From Castor canadensis (taxonomy: Eukaryota > Chordata > Mammalia > Rodentia > Castoridae), in assembly GCF_047511655.1 (NCBI RefSeq), contig NC_133402.1, positions 61,012,951-61,076,950 on the forward strand: DNA of 64,000 nt. Reading direction: 5' to 3'. Numbering within the stretch: position 1 is the first letter of the stretch; the number at the start of each line of letters is the position of its first letter. The translations under genes and the position numbers were made by a program. This document shows, in pieces, positions 1 through 14,905 of this stretch. Below the pieces are notes generated by a model. That model saw only the letters and a list, made by a program, of their open reading frames with translations. It was not told where the DNA came from and did no database searches.

Positions 1-6
1 GCTGGG

Positions 7-480
7 TTACATTTCAAACATAAATCCTATAAAATATAATCCCCAAATGTCAGGCAGCTGATCATACCTCAGGTCTGCAATTGCTGCAGATGCTAAAATA
101 ATCCCAGCCCATGTGGATGTGACCAGTATTGCAGTGTTAATGGCCATGGGACTGCCCCTTCATCCCTCCTGCCACCCCAGGCAACACAACACAGAGATAA
201 GCATTGTCCTATTGAAGGCATTATCCCACTGTGCCAAGCTGTTGCATAAGAGGCCCAGAGCTGGTTCCTCCATGATGAGGCACAGTGCCAGGCAGAATCC
301 CAAGTACCTGACTACAGGCCAGTGAATGTGCACAAAATACTTGAGGCTATTCCAGGTCAAGACTTGTGGGGAAGGACTACCCTTCTCATGCATTCCCCCA
401 GTCCATCCTGAACAGCAAGTCATCTGCAAAAGTGGGACAACCTTAGGCCTGGTGTATTCTATAGTGATGAACATTCCCAT
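7..480 (-). pseudogene. Possible decayed gene fragment for an unidentified membrane protein
   Basis: On the minus strand a 106-codon frame (480 to 160) has two hydrophobic stretches, one around Cys-Leu-Ala-Leu-Cys-Leu-Ile and one at its end. A second frame (147 to 7, 46 codons) begins with a strongly hydrophobic run of about 23 residues. Together they could be a frameshifted multi-pass membrane protein, perhaps a processed pseudogene cut by the window edge. I do not recognise the family, and chance open frames of this size are common, so the call is weak. Confidence 0.25.
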
Positions 481-693
481 AGCTGTTGAAAATACACTAA
501 TTTCAGACTATCAGCAAACATGGACTTAAGAGTGCTTCCCAGTGCCAACATGGTAGCTTTAATGACAAGCTCAGAGAAAGTAAGCAGTCACTTAGAATTT
601 CTAGGACAGGCACAAACAAAGCCACTTATACAAAGTCTGGAATAAATACCTAATGTGTTAATATGTATATGTCATCATATGCCAACAAGCATC

Positions 694-808
694 AAGAACT
701 TTCAGAGAGTGGGGGGAAAGGGAGGGGGTGGGGGGAAGGGAAGAGAAATGACCCAAACATTGTATGCACATATGAATAAAATAAATTAAAAAAAAGAACT
801 TTCAGAGA
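694..808. repeat. 15-bp target-site duplication pair (694-708, 794-808)
   Basis: Direct repeats of AAGAACTTTCAGAGA with no mismatch bound the short L1 tail, showing that it arrived by a single retrotransposition event. Confidence 0.9.
709..793 (+). mobile_element. 85-bp 5'-truncated L1 tail with perfect target-site duplication
   Basis: The insert consists of only the G-rich end of an L1 3' UTR, the terminal segment ACCCAAACATTGTATGCACA and an A-rich tail. It is flanked by a perfect 15-bp direct repeat, AAGAACTTTCAGAGA, at 694-708 and 794-808. The terminal segment matches the 3' ends of the L1s at 28058-35332 and 41165-41765. Confidence 0.9.
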
Positions 809-1282
809 ATCATGACCTCACCTAATAGACAAAATAAAAGCACCAGAAACAAATCATATAACAACTGATATGTTCAAACTCTAAGACAGAGAATTTAAAA
901 TGTCTATTTTAAGGAAACAACAAACTTTAAGAAAACAGAGTATAATTAAATACTTTAAGTACTTTATCAGAGAAACTTAACAGGGGAATTGAATTTTTTT
1001 TAATTGAACAGAAATAATTGAGCTGAAAAGTACACTAAGTCAATTGAGAAAGAAGAAAAAAGGTATGAATACTGTAGAAGGAAGAATCAATGAGCTCCAA
1101 GACAGGCTATTTGGAAATATAAGTTAGAGGTTGGGGAAGAGAATTAAGAACAAGAAGAATGAAGAAAGCTCGTGGAACTTTGCAAGAGTATTAAAAGGGA
1201 AAACATTCCAGTTTCAAAGTTCAAGAGGGACTGGAGAATGCCAAAGGAATAGAAATATTATACAAAGAAGTAATAACAGGAG
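809..1282 (+). mobile_element. Left arm of an older L1 (ORF1 region)
   Basis: The A-rich sequence resembles the ORF1 region of old mammalian L1s, with GAACTGAAAA-like and GAAAGAATCA-like stretches. It breaks at the 5' end of the younger L1 and appears to resume at about 10680 on the same strand. No usable reading frame remains. Confidence 0.6.
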
Positions 1283-2384
1283 AGGATCCAAGATGGCGGT
1301 TAGAGTAGAGAATCAGAATTCCTGAGCTCCATGACTCCAGAAACCACCTCGAGATGTGGGAGCTGCGCTTGGGTAATTATTGCTTCTGATTGCTTCTAGC
1401 CAAAATAATAACTGCCAACACATTAGGTGCACATAAAATTCAAGGACTGACCCGTAAAACAGCCTTTAATTGCATCTAATAGCAAGGAAAATCCCAGTAT
1501 GGCACAGCCAACAGGGTGTGTCTGCCCTGAGAAAAAAGTCCCAAGCCATTTCTTCCTTTTTTTTTTTCTTCTTTCAGTAAGCAGAAGATACAGGATCAAC
1601 CAGAATCAAACTCTGCAATATCCTTGACCCCTAACAGGTGGAAAGCCTCCCTATGCCCCACTGTGCTGAACCTAGTCCCAGGAAATATCTGCCTTGAGAA
1701 AAGTGGCACACCATTTTCCCCACAGCCAGTTTCACAGCTGCCTGCACAAACCCTGCAGACCCAAAAGGTAAGCAACACACACCACATGTAACCCCCCTCC
1801 TTACCCCCCAGGAACATAATACAGTGCAGCCTCTGGGAAGATTGAACATCCCCCTCAACAGAACTGAAAAGCATAAACAGCAAACTGCAATCCAGTGCTG
1901 ACAACAGGAGTGGGGTGGAATACTGCACCTTCCCCAGACAATGGGGGCAGGGCAAGGAGCCTAACCCTCAGTGAATGAAAGTGGGAAAAGCAACAAAGGC
2001 TGAGAGCAGGGGGTGGGGCAACAAGCCAACCTCCCCAAATGGGGCTGTGGTGGATCACTGAGCTAGTCTCATGGTACTGGGGGCTGTACTCAAAACTGAA
2101 TTACCCCACCTTGCTGGGGGAGGAGCTGACCAGACAGAGTCGCAGCTGTAGGGCAACACAACTGCCACCTGGCAAAAACAACAATAGACCTGACCACTTT
2201 GCACAAAATGGCAAGGGAGTTACCTCAGGTCCCAATTGCAACCTGCCCTATGGACAGATGGAACCAAATACTGCTCACAAAGCCAAGTCACTTGGTGAGA
2301 CCACTTCAGGGCTCCTGCTTGCAATGAATGGCCCATAAGACCAAGGAAAGCAGAACAACAACAACCAAAAAAACCCTCCAGCCA

Positions 2385-4297
<1,913 letters not shown>

Positions 4298-5039
4298 CCC
4301 TCCAGCCATCTCCACCCTAAGCTGTCCAACAAGATGGGCAGCACCCTTCCCCACAAAGCCCAGAAAACCAGTGCCCATACCAGGATTGACACCAAAGGAG
4401 TAAGTCCAGAACTTTACTGAGCAGACTGAAATTTTTGTTGTTGCTGTACCTGTTTCATTTCTGCATTATTAACTTTACCATCACTGTTTTCTTATCCCTA
4501 TTCTAACCTCCTTCACCATCCCTCCTTTTCTTGTGTGACAATTCATTGTTCTTCATCCCAACTACTCTTTCTGCCCCTTCTCATCCACTCTCTCCCCCTT
4601 CCTGTCTTTACCTCCTCTTCCTATCCTTACCCAATCTGTCACCACACTACTCCCCCTCCTACACTCATCCTGCTGACTAGCCTGCTGTACCAAATGTATA
4701 CACCCAGCTCCCTGCAATCCCTGACACAAGCACCCTCTACTACAACAGCAGAAATACACCCAAACACACACAAGGGCCACAAAACCCAGCAGCCCCAATA
4801 CTTCTTCCCCCACTACTCACCCTTTCTGCCCTCCCTTTTGGTGACACCTTTGCCAATTACCCAAGTTTCTATCTTTAGCTAAATAATCATTAACCAACCC
4901 CAACTCCCACTGTTTGTAGATATTATCACCAAGGGGTTTCTATATAATATGTAAACAACTGATCTGGCATTGAACCTGTGAATTTGTTATTGCTAATTTA
5001 CTCCTCCAGGCCAGGGACAGAAAAATCACATCAACATAG

Positions 5040-6357
5040 CTAACAACTAAGATAGTCACAGCACAAAATTAAATCAGGGGGAATAAAACAGGCAACTAGT
5101 CACTCAAGAACATAGTTGCACAGCACCAAGTGGAGCAATGGGGAGAAGACAAAGGGAAGGAAATTTCACTCCTCAAAAAAACCAATTCAATGGAAGACTT
5201 AGTGGGAAATGAAGAAAATGGATACCCAGTTCCTGAACCCAAAAAATGATAAATGTCTCTAATGAGCTCAGTGATGCCCACAAAAAAACCTCAAAGAGGA
5301 AATCTTAGAAGAAATCTCTGAGAAATTCATGGAGAAGATATTAGGCATGATTAACCAGAATGTACAAGATGCACTCAAGAAATTTCAAGACACCACAAAT
5401 AAAGAACATGAGAGGACACAAAAACAAATAAAAGAACTCAGAGAAGACCTCAGCAAACACCAAAGTGAAACAAAGGACACAATAAAAAAAAGAGATATAC
5501 AAATCAAAGATGATGAAGTAAAGAAATATAAAAGAAGAGTTGAACAAAGGTATGGAAAACCTCAGAAAAAAGAATCAAATAGAAACTCCTGGAAATAAAA
5601 GGTCTCTTTAGTCAAACAAAAAACACAGTGGAAGTTCACTCCAGCAAACTAGAACAAGTGGAAGACAGAATCCCAGATCTCAAAGATTAAATAGAAATTA
5701 AAGAAAAAAACAGAAGAAACCTTAGTCAAACAACTCAAGAGCTGTGAAAGGAATATTCAAGAACTCAGCAAGACTATTAAAAGATGAAACCTGAGAATCA
5801 TGGGCACTGAAGAAGGAGAAGAGGTGCAAGCCAAAGGGATATGTAATATGTTCAATAAAATATTAATAGGAAATTTCTAAAAATAGAAACTTTGAGAAAG
5901 ATTCACCCCTCCAGGTATAGGAAGCTTTCAGGACACCCAACCAGATGACCAAAATAGAAATTCTCCATGGCATATTATCATTAAAACAGCTAGCACAGAG
6001 AACTAAGAAAGAATATTAAAGGCCGTAAGAGAGAAAAAACAAAGTATAAAGGTAACAGCAGATTTATCAACAGAAACATTAAAAGCAAGAAGGCCATGGA
6101 GTGAGGTATTCCAGGCACTGAGTGAGAATAATTTCAGCCCTAGTATACATTACCCAGCAGAACTATCATTCAAAATTAATGGAACAATAAAAATCTTCCA
6201 CAATTAACAGAAACTGAAACAATAAATGACCACCAAGCTACCACTACAGAAGATTCTACAAGGAATTCTGCACAAAGAAGATGAAAGAAACCAAAACCAT
6301 GAAAATACAGGGAGTATTAAACTGCAGGAGAAGAAAAGACAAGTAATCAGAGAGTAG
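5040..6357 (+). pseudogene. L1 ORF1 relic (RNA-binding protein)
   Basis: ORF1 encodes the L1 nucleic-acid chaperone that coats L1 RNA as a trimer. An open piece at 5329-5598 shows the Lys/Glu/Gln-rich coiled-coil region. Downstream segments in shifting frames match the RRM-like and C-terminal domains of the minus-strand copy at 32500-33700. The frame is broken by several stops, for example around 5690 and 5880. The last codons and stop at 6355-6357 align with the end of the other copy. Confidence 0.8.
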
Positions 6358-6407
6358 TATTGATTTGGCTGCACACACTCAAATCCTTAAACAACAAAAA
6401 CAACTAA

Positions 6408-9400
6408 ATGGCAGGATTCACAACATTCCTATCAATATTAACACTGAATGATTCAACTCTCCTATCAAAAGACACCATTTGGCAAACTGGATTAAAAAAT
6501 GAAGATCCAAAAATCTGTTGTTTACAAGAGACCCATCTTATTGACAGAAAAAAAAAACAATGGTTTAGGGTGAAAGGCTGGAAGAAGATTCACCAAGCTA
6601 ATGGTCCCCCAGAACAAGCAGGAGCAGCACTAATAATATCAGAAAAAATAGAATTTAAACTTCCATTGGTCAAACGAGACAAAGAAGGACCCTGCATACT
6701 AATAAAAGGTACAATACATCAAAAGGAAATAACAAGTATCAATCTATATGCACCCAATGTCAGTGCACCCAACTTCATCAAACATACAGTAAAGGACTTA
6801 AAAGTACATGTAGACCCCAACACAGTGGTAGTGGGCAACTTTAATACCCCTCTATCAGCAATAGATAGGTCATCCAGACAAAAAATCAACAAAGAAATCC
6901 TAGAATTAAATGAAACCATAGATCAAATGGACCTAACTGATGTCTACAGAACAGTTCATCCTGCAACAGCACAATATTCATTCTTCTCAGCAGCCCACAG
7001 AACTTTCTCCAAAATAGACCATAACTTAGGGCACAAAGCAAGCCTCAACAAATATAAGAAAATTGAAATAACCCCCTGCATACTATCTGATCACAATGTA
7101 ATAAAACTAGAACTCAACAACAAAAGCAGCAGTATAAAATATGCAAATAATTAGAGGCTGAACAACACATTGTTCAACAATCAGTCACAGAAGAAATAAG
7201 GGAGGAAGTAAAAAAGTTACTGGAGGTTAATGAAAATGAAAACACAACCTATCAAAACCTGAGGGACACAGCAAAGATAGTCCTAAGAGGAAAGTTTGTA
7301 GCCATGTGTGCATATATTAAAAGGACGGAAATAAACGACTCAATGCTACATCTCAAACCCCAACTCAAGCAAGAACAAGCAAAACCCAAAACAAGCAGCA
7401 AGAGAGAAATAATAAAAATAAGGGCCAAAATTAAAGAAATAGAGACCAAAAAACCATACAAAGAATCAATGAAACAAAAACTGGTTCTTTGAAAAAATAA
7501 ACAAGATTGACAGACCCCTGGCAAATCTGACTTAAATGAGGAGGGAAAAGACCCAAATCAGTAAAATCAGAAATGAAAAAGCGGAGATACCAACAAACAC
7601 CACGGAAATCCAGAGAATCATCAGGACTATGTTGAGAACCTATATTCAAATAAATTTGAAAATCTTGAAGAAATGGGCAAATTTCTAGATACTTATGACC
7701 ATCCACAACTGAACCAAGAGAATATTAACCACCTAAACAGATATATAATATGTAATGAAATTGAAGCAGTGATATTCTCCTAAAAAAGAAAAGATCAGAA
7801 CCTGACAGATTTTCCACTGAATTCTACCAGACCTACAAAGAAGAACTAATACTAACATTCCTTAAATTTTTCCACTAACTATAAAGAGAAGGAACACTGC
7901 CTAACTCATTCTATGAAGCCAGTATTATACTCATCCCAAAACTGGACAAGGACACATCCAAAAAGGAGAACTACAGGCCAATCTCCTTAATGAACATTGA
8001 TGCAAAAATCCTCAATAAAACAATGGCAAACTGAATTCAACAACATATCATAAAGACCATTCACCTGACCAAGTTGGCTTCATCCCAGGGATGCAAAGGT
8101 GGTCAACATAAGCAAATCAATAAATGTAATACAGCTCATTAATAGAAGCAAAGACAAAAACCACTTGATCATCTCAATAGATGCAGAAAAAACTTTGGTA
8201 AGATTCAACACCACTTCATGATAAAAGCTCTAAGAAAACTGGGAATAGAAAGAATGTACCTCAATATTATAAAGGTTATATATGACAAACCTATAACCAA
8301 CATCATACTTCATGGGGAAAAACTGAAACCATTTCCCCTAAAGTCAGGAACTAAACAAGGTTGCCCACTTTCCCCACTCCTATTCAACATAGTCCTGAAA
8401 TTCCTGGCCAGAGCAATAAGGCAAGAAGAAATAAAAGGAACACAAACAGGTAAAAAAGTAGTCAAACTATCCCTATTCACAGATGACATGATCCTATACC
8501 TTAAAGACCCTAAAAACTCCACCCAAAAACTCCTAAGCACTACAAACAGCTTCAGCAAAGTAACAGCATACAAAATCAACATAAAAAATCAGTAGCCTTT
8601 CTATACACCAACAATGAACAGATTGAGAAAGAATATAGGAAAACAATTCTATTCACAATAGCCTCAAAAAAAATCAAATACCTGTGAATAAACTTAACAA
8701 AGGATGTAAATGACCTCTATAAGGAGAACTACAAACTACTGAAGAAACAGATCCAGGAAGACTACAGAAGATGGAAAGATCTCCCATGCTCATAGATTGG
8801 CAGAACCGACATAGTAAAAATGGCTACAGAAAGCAATCTACATGTTTAATGCAATTCCCATCAAAATCCCAATAACATTCATCACAGAGATTGAAAAATC
8901 TACCCTAAAATTCATTTGGAAAGAAAAAGACTGAGAATAGCCAAGGCAATACTGAGCAAAAAGAGATATCACAAAAAGAGATACTGGAGATATCACAAAC
9001 CTGACAGAGCCATAGCAATAAAAACAGCATGGTACTGGCACAAAAACAGATATGGAGCCCACTGAAACAGAATAGAGGACCTGAGTATGAATTCACATAG
9101 CTACGCCCATGTAATTTTTGACAAAATTGCCAAAAACATATGATGGAGAAAAGACAGCCTCTTCAATAAATGTTGCTGGGAAAGTGGTTGTCTGTCTACA
9201 GAAAACTGAAATTAGATCCATGCCTGTCACGCTGTACTAGTATCAACTCAAAAAGGATTAAGGACTTTGATATCAAACCCAAAACCTTGACGTTAGTACC
9301 AGAGAGAGCAGAGAGTACACTGGAAGCAATAGGTAGAGGCAAGGATTTCCTCACTAGAACTCCAGCAGCTCAGCAACTAAGAGAAATGATTGACAAATGG

Positions 9401-10243
9401 GAGTACATAAAATTTTAAAAACTTCTGCACAACAAAAGAAATGGTCTCTAAATTGAAGACATCATCCACAGAATGGGAGAAAAATCTTTGATAGTTATAT
9501 AGCAGACAAGGGACTGATAACCACAATATACAGGGAGCTCAAAAAACTAAACTCCCCCAAAATCAGTGAACCAATAAAAAAGCGGGCAACTGAACTAAAC
9601 AAAACTTTTTCAAAAGAAGTCCAAATGGCCGAAAAACACATGAAAAAATGCTCACCATCTCTTTCCATAAAGGAAATGCAAATCAAAACCACACTAAGAT
9701 TCCACCTCACTCATGTTAGAATAGCTACCATCAAGAATACCACCACCACCACCATCAAAAAAAAACCAACAAAAAAAATAAAAAAAAGAATACCACCAAC
9801 AACAAACGTTGGCAAGGATACAGGAAAAAGGAATCCTCACACACTGCTGGTGGGAATGCAAGCTAGTACAACCACTATGGAAAACAATATGGAGCCTTCT
9901 TAAAAAATTAAATATAGATCTGCCATATGATCCAGCAATACCACTCTTGGGGATATACCCAAATGAATGTGACACAGGTTACTCCAGAGGCACCTGCACA
10001 CCCATGTTTATTACAGCACTATTCACAATCGCCAAGTTATGGAAACAGCCAAGATGCCCCACTACCAACGAATGGATTAAGAGAACGTGGTATTTATACA
10101 CAATGGAATTTTATTCAGACATGAAGAAGGATGATATTTTGTCATTCACAGGAAAATGGATGGAACTGGCTAACATCTTAACCCAAGTAAGCCAAGCTCA
10201 GAAGGCCAAAAATCACATGTTCTCCTTCATATGTGAATTATAG
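6408..10243 (+). pseudogene. L1 ORF2 relic (endonuclease and reverse transcriptase)
   Basis: An open piece at 6408-7154 is the AP-like endonuclease, with the catalytic Gln-Glu-Thr-His, Asn-Leu-Tyr-Ala-Pro-Asn and Ser-Asp-His-Asn motifs. The Gly-Asp-Phe-Asn motif is Gly-Asn-Phe-Asn, so a catalytic Asp is lost. The reverse transcriptase piece at 8218-8595 shows Gln-Gly-Cys-Pro-Leu-Ser-Pro and an active site reading Phe-Thr-Asp-Asp instead of Phe-Ala-Asp-Asp. Pieces at 9170-9418 and 9809-10243 are the C-terminal region. Stops and frameshifts separate the pieces, so no working protein is encoded. Confidence 0.88.
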
Positions 10244-10956
10244 ACCTAAAACAAATGCAGTAATATTATTGAACATGGGTCACACACTAAGAGAAGGAAT
10301 AGGGAAAGGGAAGGAAACCTAGAACTTGAAAGTATTTGATGTGCTCACTGTAGAGGAGCAAATATAGTAACCTTAAACTGACAGAGGCCACTATGGGAAG
10401 GTGACCAGGAAATAGTGAAGAGGTCTGGTAGAGATGAACCAATGTGGGTTGTAATACACAAGTGCATAGAAGCAACACAAGAAATCTCCCTGTATAACTA
10501 TCTTCATCTCAAACCAGCAAAAATGCTATGTTTTTCTTTTTATGTTGTATGTTTTTTCCTCAACAAGAGGGCAAGACAGGTTCTGCCCTGGGGGTGGGGG
10601 AGGAGGCACGGGATGAAAACAATGTATACACATGTGAGTAAATTCAAAAATAATAAAATAAAAAAGTTAAAGACAAATAATAATAGAGACAATCCTAAAC
10701 CTAATGAAGAACATAAATATCCAATTTCAGGAAGGTCAAAAATCACTAGTCAGATTCAAGTTAACTAAGAAATATTATAATAAAGATCTCTAAGGTTAAA
10801 TACAGAGAGGGCTCTCAAAATAAGGGTGTTCCAATTTACCTGAAAGTAGACCCCTCAGAAACCTTATAGCAAAGAAGGGGGTGCAATGAGATTTTCACAG
10901 CACTGAAGGGAAAAAATGTCAGTTAAGAATTCTGTACCCAAAATCTAACTAAGATA

Positions 10957-11036
10957 TATTGTAAACACATATACAAATATCACAATGTATTCCCCTGTAC
11001 AGCTATTATATGCTAATAAAATTTTTAAAAGGAATA
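10957..11036 (+). repeat. Short repeat related to copies at 42738 and 46018
   Basis: This segment interrupts otherwise continuous old L1 ORF1 sequence. It reads ATATATTGTAAACACATAT, a CACAATGTAT core and a final AATAAAATTTTT. The same order (ATTGTAAGAAC, TTTGTAAATG, CACAATGTAC, a run ending AATAAAA) is seen at 46018-46092 and 42738-42825. It is probably the 3' end of an L1 subfamily or a small non-autonomous element. Confidence 0.5.
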
Positions 11037-12429
11037 CTATGCCCAACAAAATGCTCATTTGGAAAAGAAGGAGAGAAAAAGACACTCCCAGACAGATGAA
11101 AGCAAGTGGAACAAGGACAAAATTAATACAGAAATTTTAAAAAATTGTTGAAACAAATGAACATACAAATGCAATGTACCAAAACTTATGGAATATAGGA
11201 AAAGAAGTACTGAGAGGGAATTTTATAGCAGTATGTGCCCACATCAAAAAAGAAAGAAAGATTTCTAAAAATAACATAGTGTTGTGCCTCAAGGAACTAG
11301 AAAAATAGAAACAAACCAAACCCAAAATTATTAGAAAGGAAGAAATAATAAAGATCAGAGCAAAATTTATAAAATAGAAGCTAAAATACAAAAGATAAAC
11401 AAAGAGTTAATTTTTCAAAAAGATAAATTTACAAATCCTTGTCTAAGAAAAACAAAAGCAGGCTCAAATAAATAAAATCAGAGATGAAAACTGAGATGTT
11501 ACAATTAACATCACAAAAATGCAAAATATCCATAGAGATTATTATAAATGAATATACAGTAACCAATTTGATGACCCAGAAGAAATGGACAAATTTTCTA
11601 GACACATACGCCTTGCCAAGATTTAATCATGAGGAAATAGAATAGTTGAAGAGATGAATAATGAGTCAGTAATAAAAAGATTGAATCAGTAATGTTGAAT
11701 CATCAAGGACAAGCTGGTGTCACTGCTGAATTCTACTACACAGTGAAAGAATTAAGAACAACTCTCATATTACGCCAAAAATATGACGAGGGAAGAATTT
11801 TAACAAACTCATTTCATGAGGCCAGTATTACTCTACTACCAAAACCAGAGAGAGAAAAAGAGAAAAGAATGCTTGCTATAGGCCAAGATGCCTATAAACA
11901 TGGATGAAAATCCTTAACAAAATACTAGGAAATTGGATCCAACAGCACATCAAGAATATTATTCATCATAATTTTAAGTGGAACTCATCTCAGGGATGAA
12001 AAGATGGCTCAACATATGCAAAAAAAAATAAGCATGATATGCCATATCAACAGAATGAAAGATAATAACCATATGATCAACTCAATAGACACAAAAAAAA
12101 TCTGGTAAAATTCAACATCCCATCATGATAAAAAAATCTCTGAAAAAATTAGGTATAGAAAGTGCATACCTAAACATAACAAAGCCCATATACAGAAATC
12201 CCATACAGAATGAGGAAAAGCTGAGAGCTTTTGCTCCAAGATCTGGAAGAAAATAAGGATCCACTTTCACCATTTTTATTCACCCTGGTACTAGAAGTTC
12301 TAGCAAGAGCACTGGACAAGAGAAAAATAAAAGCATCATATTTTGAAAAAAGAAAGTCAATTGCCACTGTTTTCAGATGACATGATCTTATAACATAGAA
12401 AATTCCAAAGACTCAATCAAAAAGCTACT

Positions 12430-12549
12430 AGAGGCAGATATAGGAGCATATCTCTGTAATCCCAGCCCTTGGGGGCTGGAGGAAAGAAGATCATGAATTC
12501 AAGGCCAGTCTGGGACAATAGCAAGACCCTGTCTCAAAAACAAACAAAA
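12430..12549 (+). repeat. B1-like SINE in old L1 ORF2
   Basis: A 7SL-derived monomer: a decayed head, CTGTAATCCCAGCCCTTGGG, then AGGCCAGTCTGGGACAATA, ending CTGTCTCAAAAA and an A-rich tail. Confidence 0.8.
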
Positions 12550-12610
12550 CATAACTAGCGAATGAATTACATAAAGTTGCAAGGCACAAAATGAGCATAC
12601 AGAAATCAGT

Positions 12611-12698
12611 AGCAGCTAGAGGAGCGACTCAAGCAGTAGAGTGTCTGCCTAGCAATCATGAGGCCCTGAGTTCAAACTCCAGTGCTGCCAAAAGAAAG
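12611..12698 (+). repeat. ID-like tRNA-derived SINE
   Basis: Pol III promoter boxes are visible: an A box in GCGACTCAAGCAGTAGAG and a B box in GAGTTCAAACTCC. It ends in a short A-rich tail. Confidence 0.8.
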
Positions 12699-13160
12699 TA
12701 GTAATTCTGTCTACCAATAGCAAATTACTTGAAGAAAGAAGTCAAGAAAGCAATTCTACTTACAATAACTACAAATTTAACAAAGAGACAAAACGTCTTT
12801 CCAATAAAAACTATAAGACATTGATGAAATAAATTGAAGAAAAGACACACACAAAATGGAATCCTCTCTGGATTGAACAGAAGAAATAATATTGTAAAAA
12901 TGTCCATACTACAGAAAGTGATCTACAGTTTCAAGGCAGTTCCTATTAAAATACCAGTAACATTCTTCACAGAACCAGAAGAGACAATCCTAAAATTCAT
13001 ATGGAAGCACAGACGAGGCTAGGGTCAAAGCAATCTTCAGCAAAACAAAACAGGAGAGATTACACTTCTTGACTTCAAAATAAACTGCAAAGCTGTAGGT
13101 ATCAACCAGCCAGGTATCAGCATGAAAACAGGCACACAGACCAATGGAATATAATATCAA

Positions 13161-13207
13161 GTCTCTCTCTCTTTCTCTTTCTCCCCCTTTTTCTCTCTCC
13201 CTCTCTT

Positions 13208-13238
<31 letters not shown>

Positions 13239-13275
13239 AACATATATATAAATATATATATAATTCATACATATA
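13161..13275 (+). repeat. Compound (CT)n and (TA)n microsatellite
   Basis: 13161-13217 is almost pure CT/CCT and 13218-13275 is mostly TA. It lies in the old L1 ORF2 relic. The open frame across it on the other strand is not a gene. Confidence 0.95.
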
Positions 13276-14399
13276 TGAAGGAAATATTTGCTAATTATAC
13301 ATCCAACAAAGGGCTAATATCCTGAATATGCAAGAAACTCAATTCAATAGCAAAAACACAGCAAATGATCTGATTAAAATTGAGCAATAGACCTAAATAG
13401 ACATTTCTCAAAGGAAAACATACAAATGGCAAAGAGGAATATGAAAAAAATGCTTAGCCTCACTAATCATCAGAGATGCCAACCAAAACCACAATGAAGC
13501 ACACCCCCCCAGTCAGAATGGCTATTCCTAAAAAGACAAAAGAACAAGTGGGAGTGGGGATAGGAGAAAAGAGAACACTTATACACAGAGGGTGGGGCTG
13601 TAAATTATACAGCCGTTATGGGAAACAGTGTGGAGTTTTCTTAAACTGTAAAAATAGAACCACTATATGATCTAGCACTCCCATTGCAGGGTGTATGTCC
13701 AAAGAAAATGAAATCAGTGTATCAAAGAAACATCAGCACTCCCACAAAATAGAAGCTGTTTATTGTGGCACTATTTACAATAGCCAAGCAATGGAAAAAG
13801 CCTAAGTGTCCATTAACTGATGAACAACTAAAGAAAAAGTGGAACAAATTCACATTGGAATACCATGAAGCCATAAAAAGGTTGGAATCCTGTGTTTGTA
13901 AGCACGTAGATTGGAGCTGGAGATCATTATGTTAAGAGAAATAAGCCAGGCACAGAAAGACAAGGAGCGCATGCTCTCACTCATATGTGGAATCCAAAAA
14001 AGTTGATGTCCTAGAAGTTGAGAGGTTTTGGTGGTTACCAGACATTGGGGAGAGGAAGGCAGAGGGAGGAATGAAGAAAGGTAGCTCAATGGGCCCCATG
14101 CTATTCATAGACTGGAGAAATAAGTCCTAGTGTCGTCCTGCTCAGCTGGGGGTGGGGTGTAGACAGTAATAATGCACTGTATGTTTCAAAAGAGCCAGAA
14201 GAAAGCATTTTGGATAATTTCACCAAAAAGAAATGATAAATGTTTAAGGATATAAAGATGTTTACTGTGCTTTGAACATTACACAATGTATCCATGTATC
14301 AAAACATCACAGGTATCCCATAAACAGGTACAATTTTAATGTTTTTACGCACTCATTAAAAATAAATTTAATTTTAAAATAAATAAAACAAAAAGAAGG

Positions 14400-14690
14400 C
14401 CAGCCCCTATCTGTCAAAATAGCCCACATAAATGAGGGGGGTTTGAAATAGCAGGTCATCCAAAATTCTGAATCAATATGCCAAATCTTTGAATACTTTC
14501 TGTGGCAAAATTCCTTTCTTTGGTTGTTAGACTTCCATCAAAAGAAAATTATATAGGTCTGATGTTGCAACCTTGTGGGCCAAATCAACCCACTCTATGT
14601 TTGATTAGACCTAAGCAAAATTTTTATTAACTTTAAAACTATTTAACAACAAAGACTAGGATCTCTCCTGCTTATGTTCACTTATTTTTG
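14400..14690. other. No gene seen
   Basis: AT-rich sequence after the old L1 3' end. I see no recognisable repeat or conserved frame before the SINE dimer. Confidence 0.6.
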
Positions 14691-14697
14691 GGGGGGG

Positions 14698-14905
14698 GTG
14701 GGCAATGCTGGGATTTGAACTTAGGACCTTGTGCTTGCTAGGCAAGTACTTTACCACTTGAACTACATACCCAGTCCTTTTTGTTTTAGATTATGTTTCA
14801 GATAGGGTCTCATGGTTTTACCCAGGGCTGTTCTCACACCATGACTCTCCTACCTATGCTTCTCATGTAGCCGGGATTATAAGCATTAGCCACTAAGCCC
14901 AGTTC
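14698..14905 (-). repeat. B1-ID dimeric SINE
   Basis: Reading the minus strand gives a B1 half (AGCCACTAAGCCCAG, TAGCCGGGATTAT and GATAGGGTCTCA seen on plus) joined to an ID half whose B box reads GGGATTTGAAC on plus. A G-run at the left flank lies where the tail would be. Confidence 0.85.

Larger units (their letters stand above)
10680..14395 (+). mobile_element. Right arm of an older L1 (ORF1 end, ORF2, 3' UTR)
   Basis: 10680-11110 matches the end of an L1 ORF1. 11137-13690 is a heavily decayed ORF2 (for example an FSDD-like active-site remnant near 12370 and a C-terminal piece at 13476-13670), followed by a 3' UTR to an A-rich end at about 14395. It is much more diverged than the element inserted in it. 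It has collected a short repeat at 10957-11036, two SINEs (12430-12549 and 12611-12698) and a CT/TA microsatellite (13161-13275). Confidence 0.75.
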
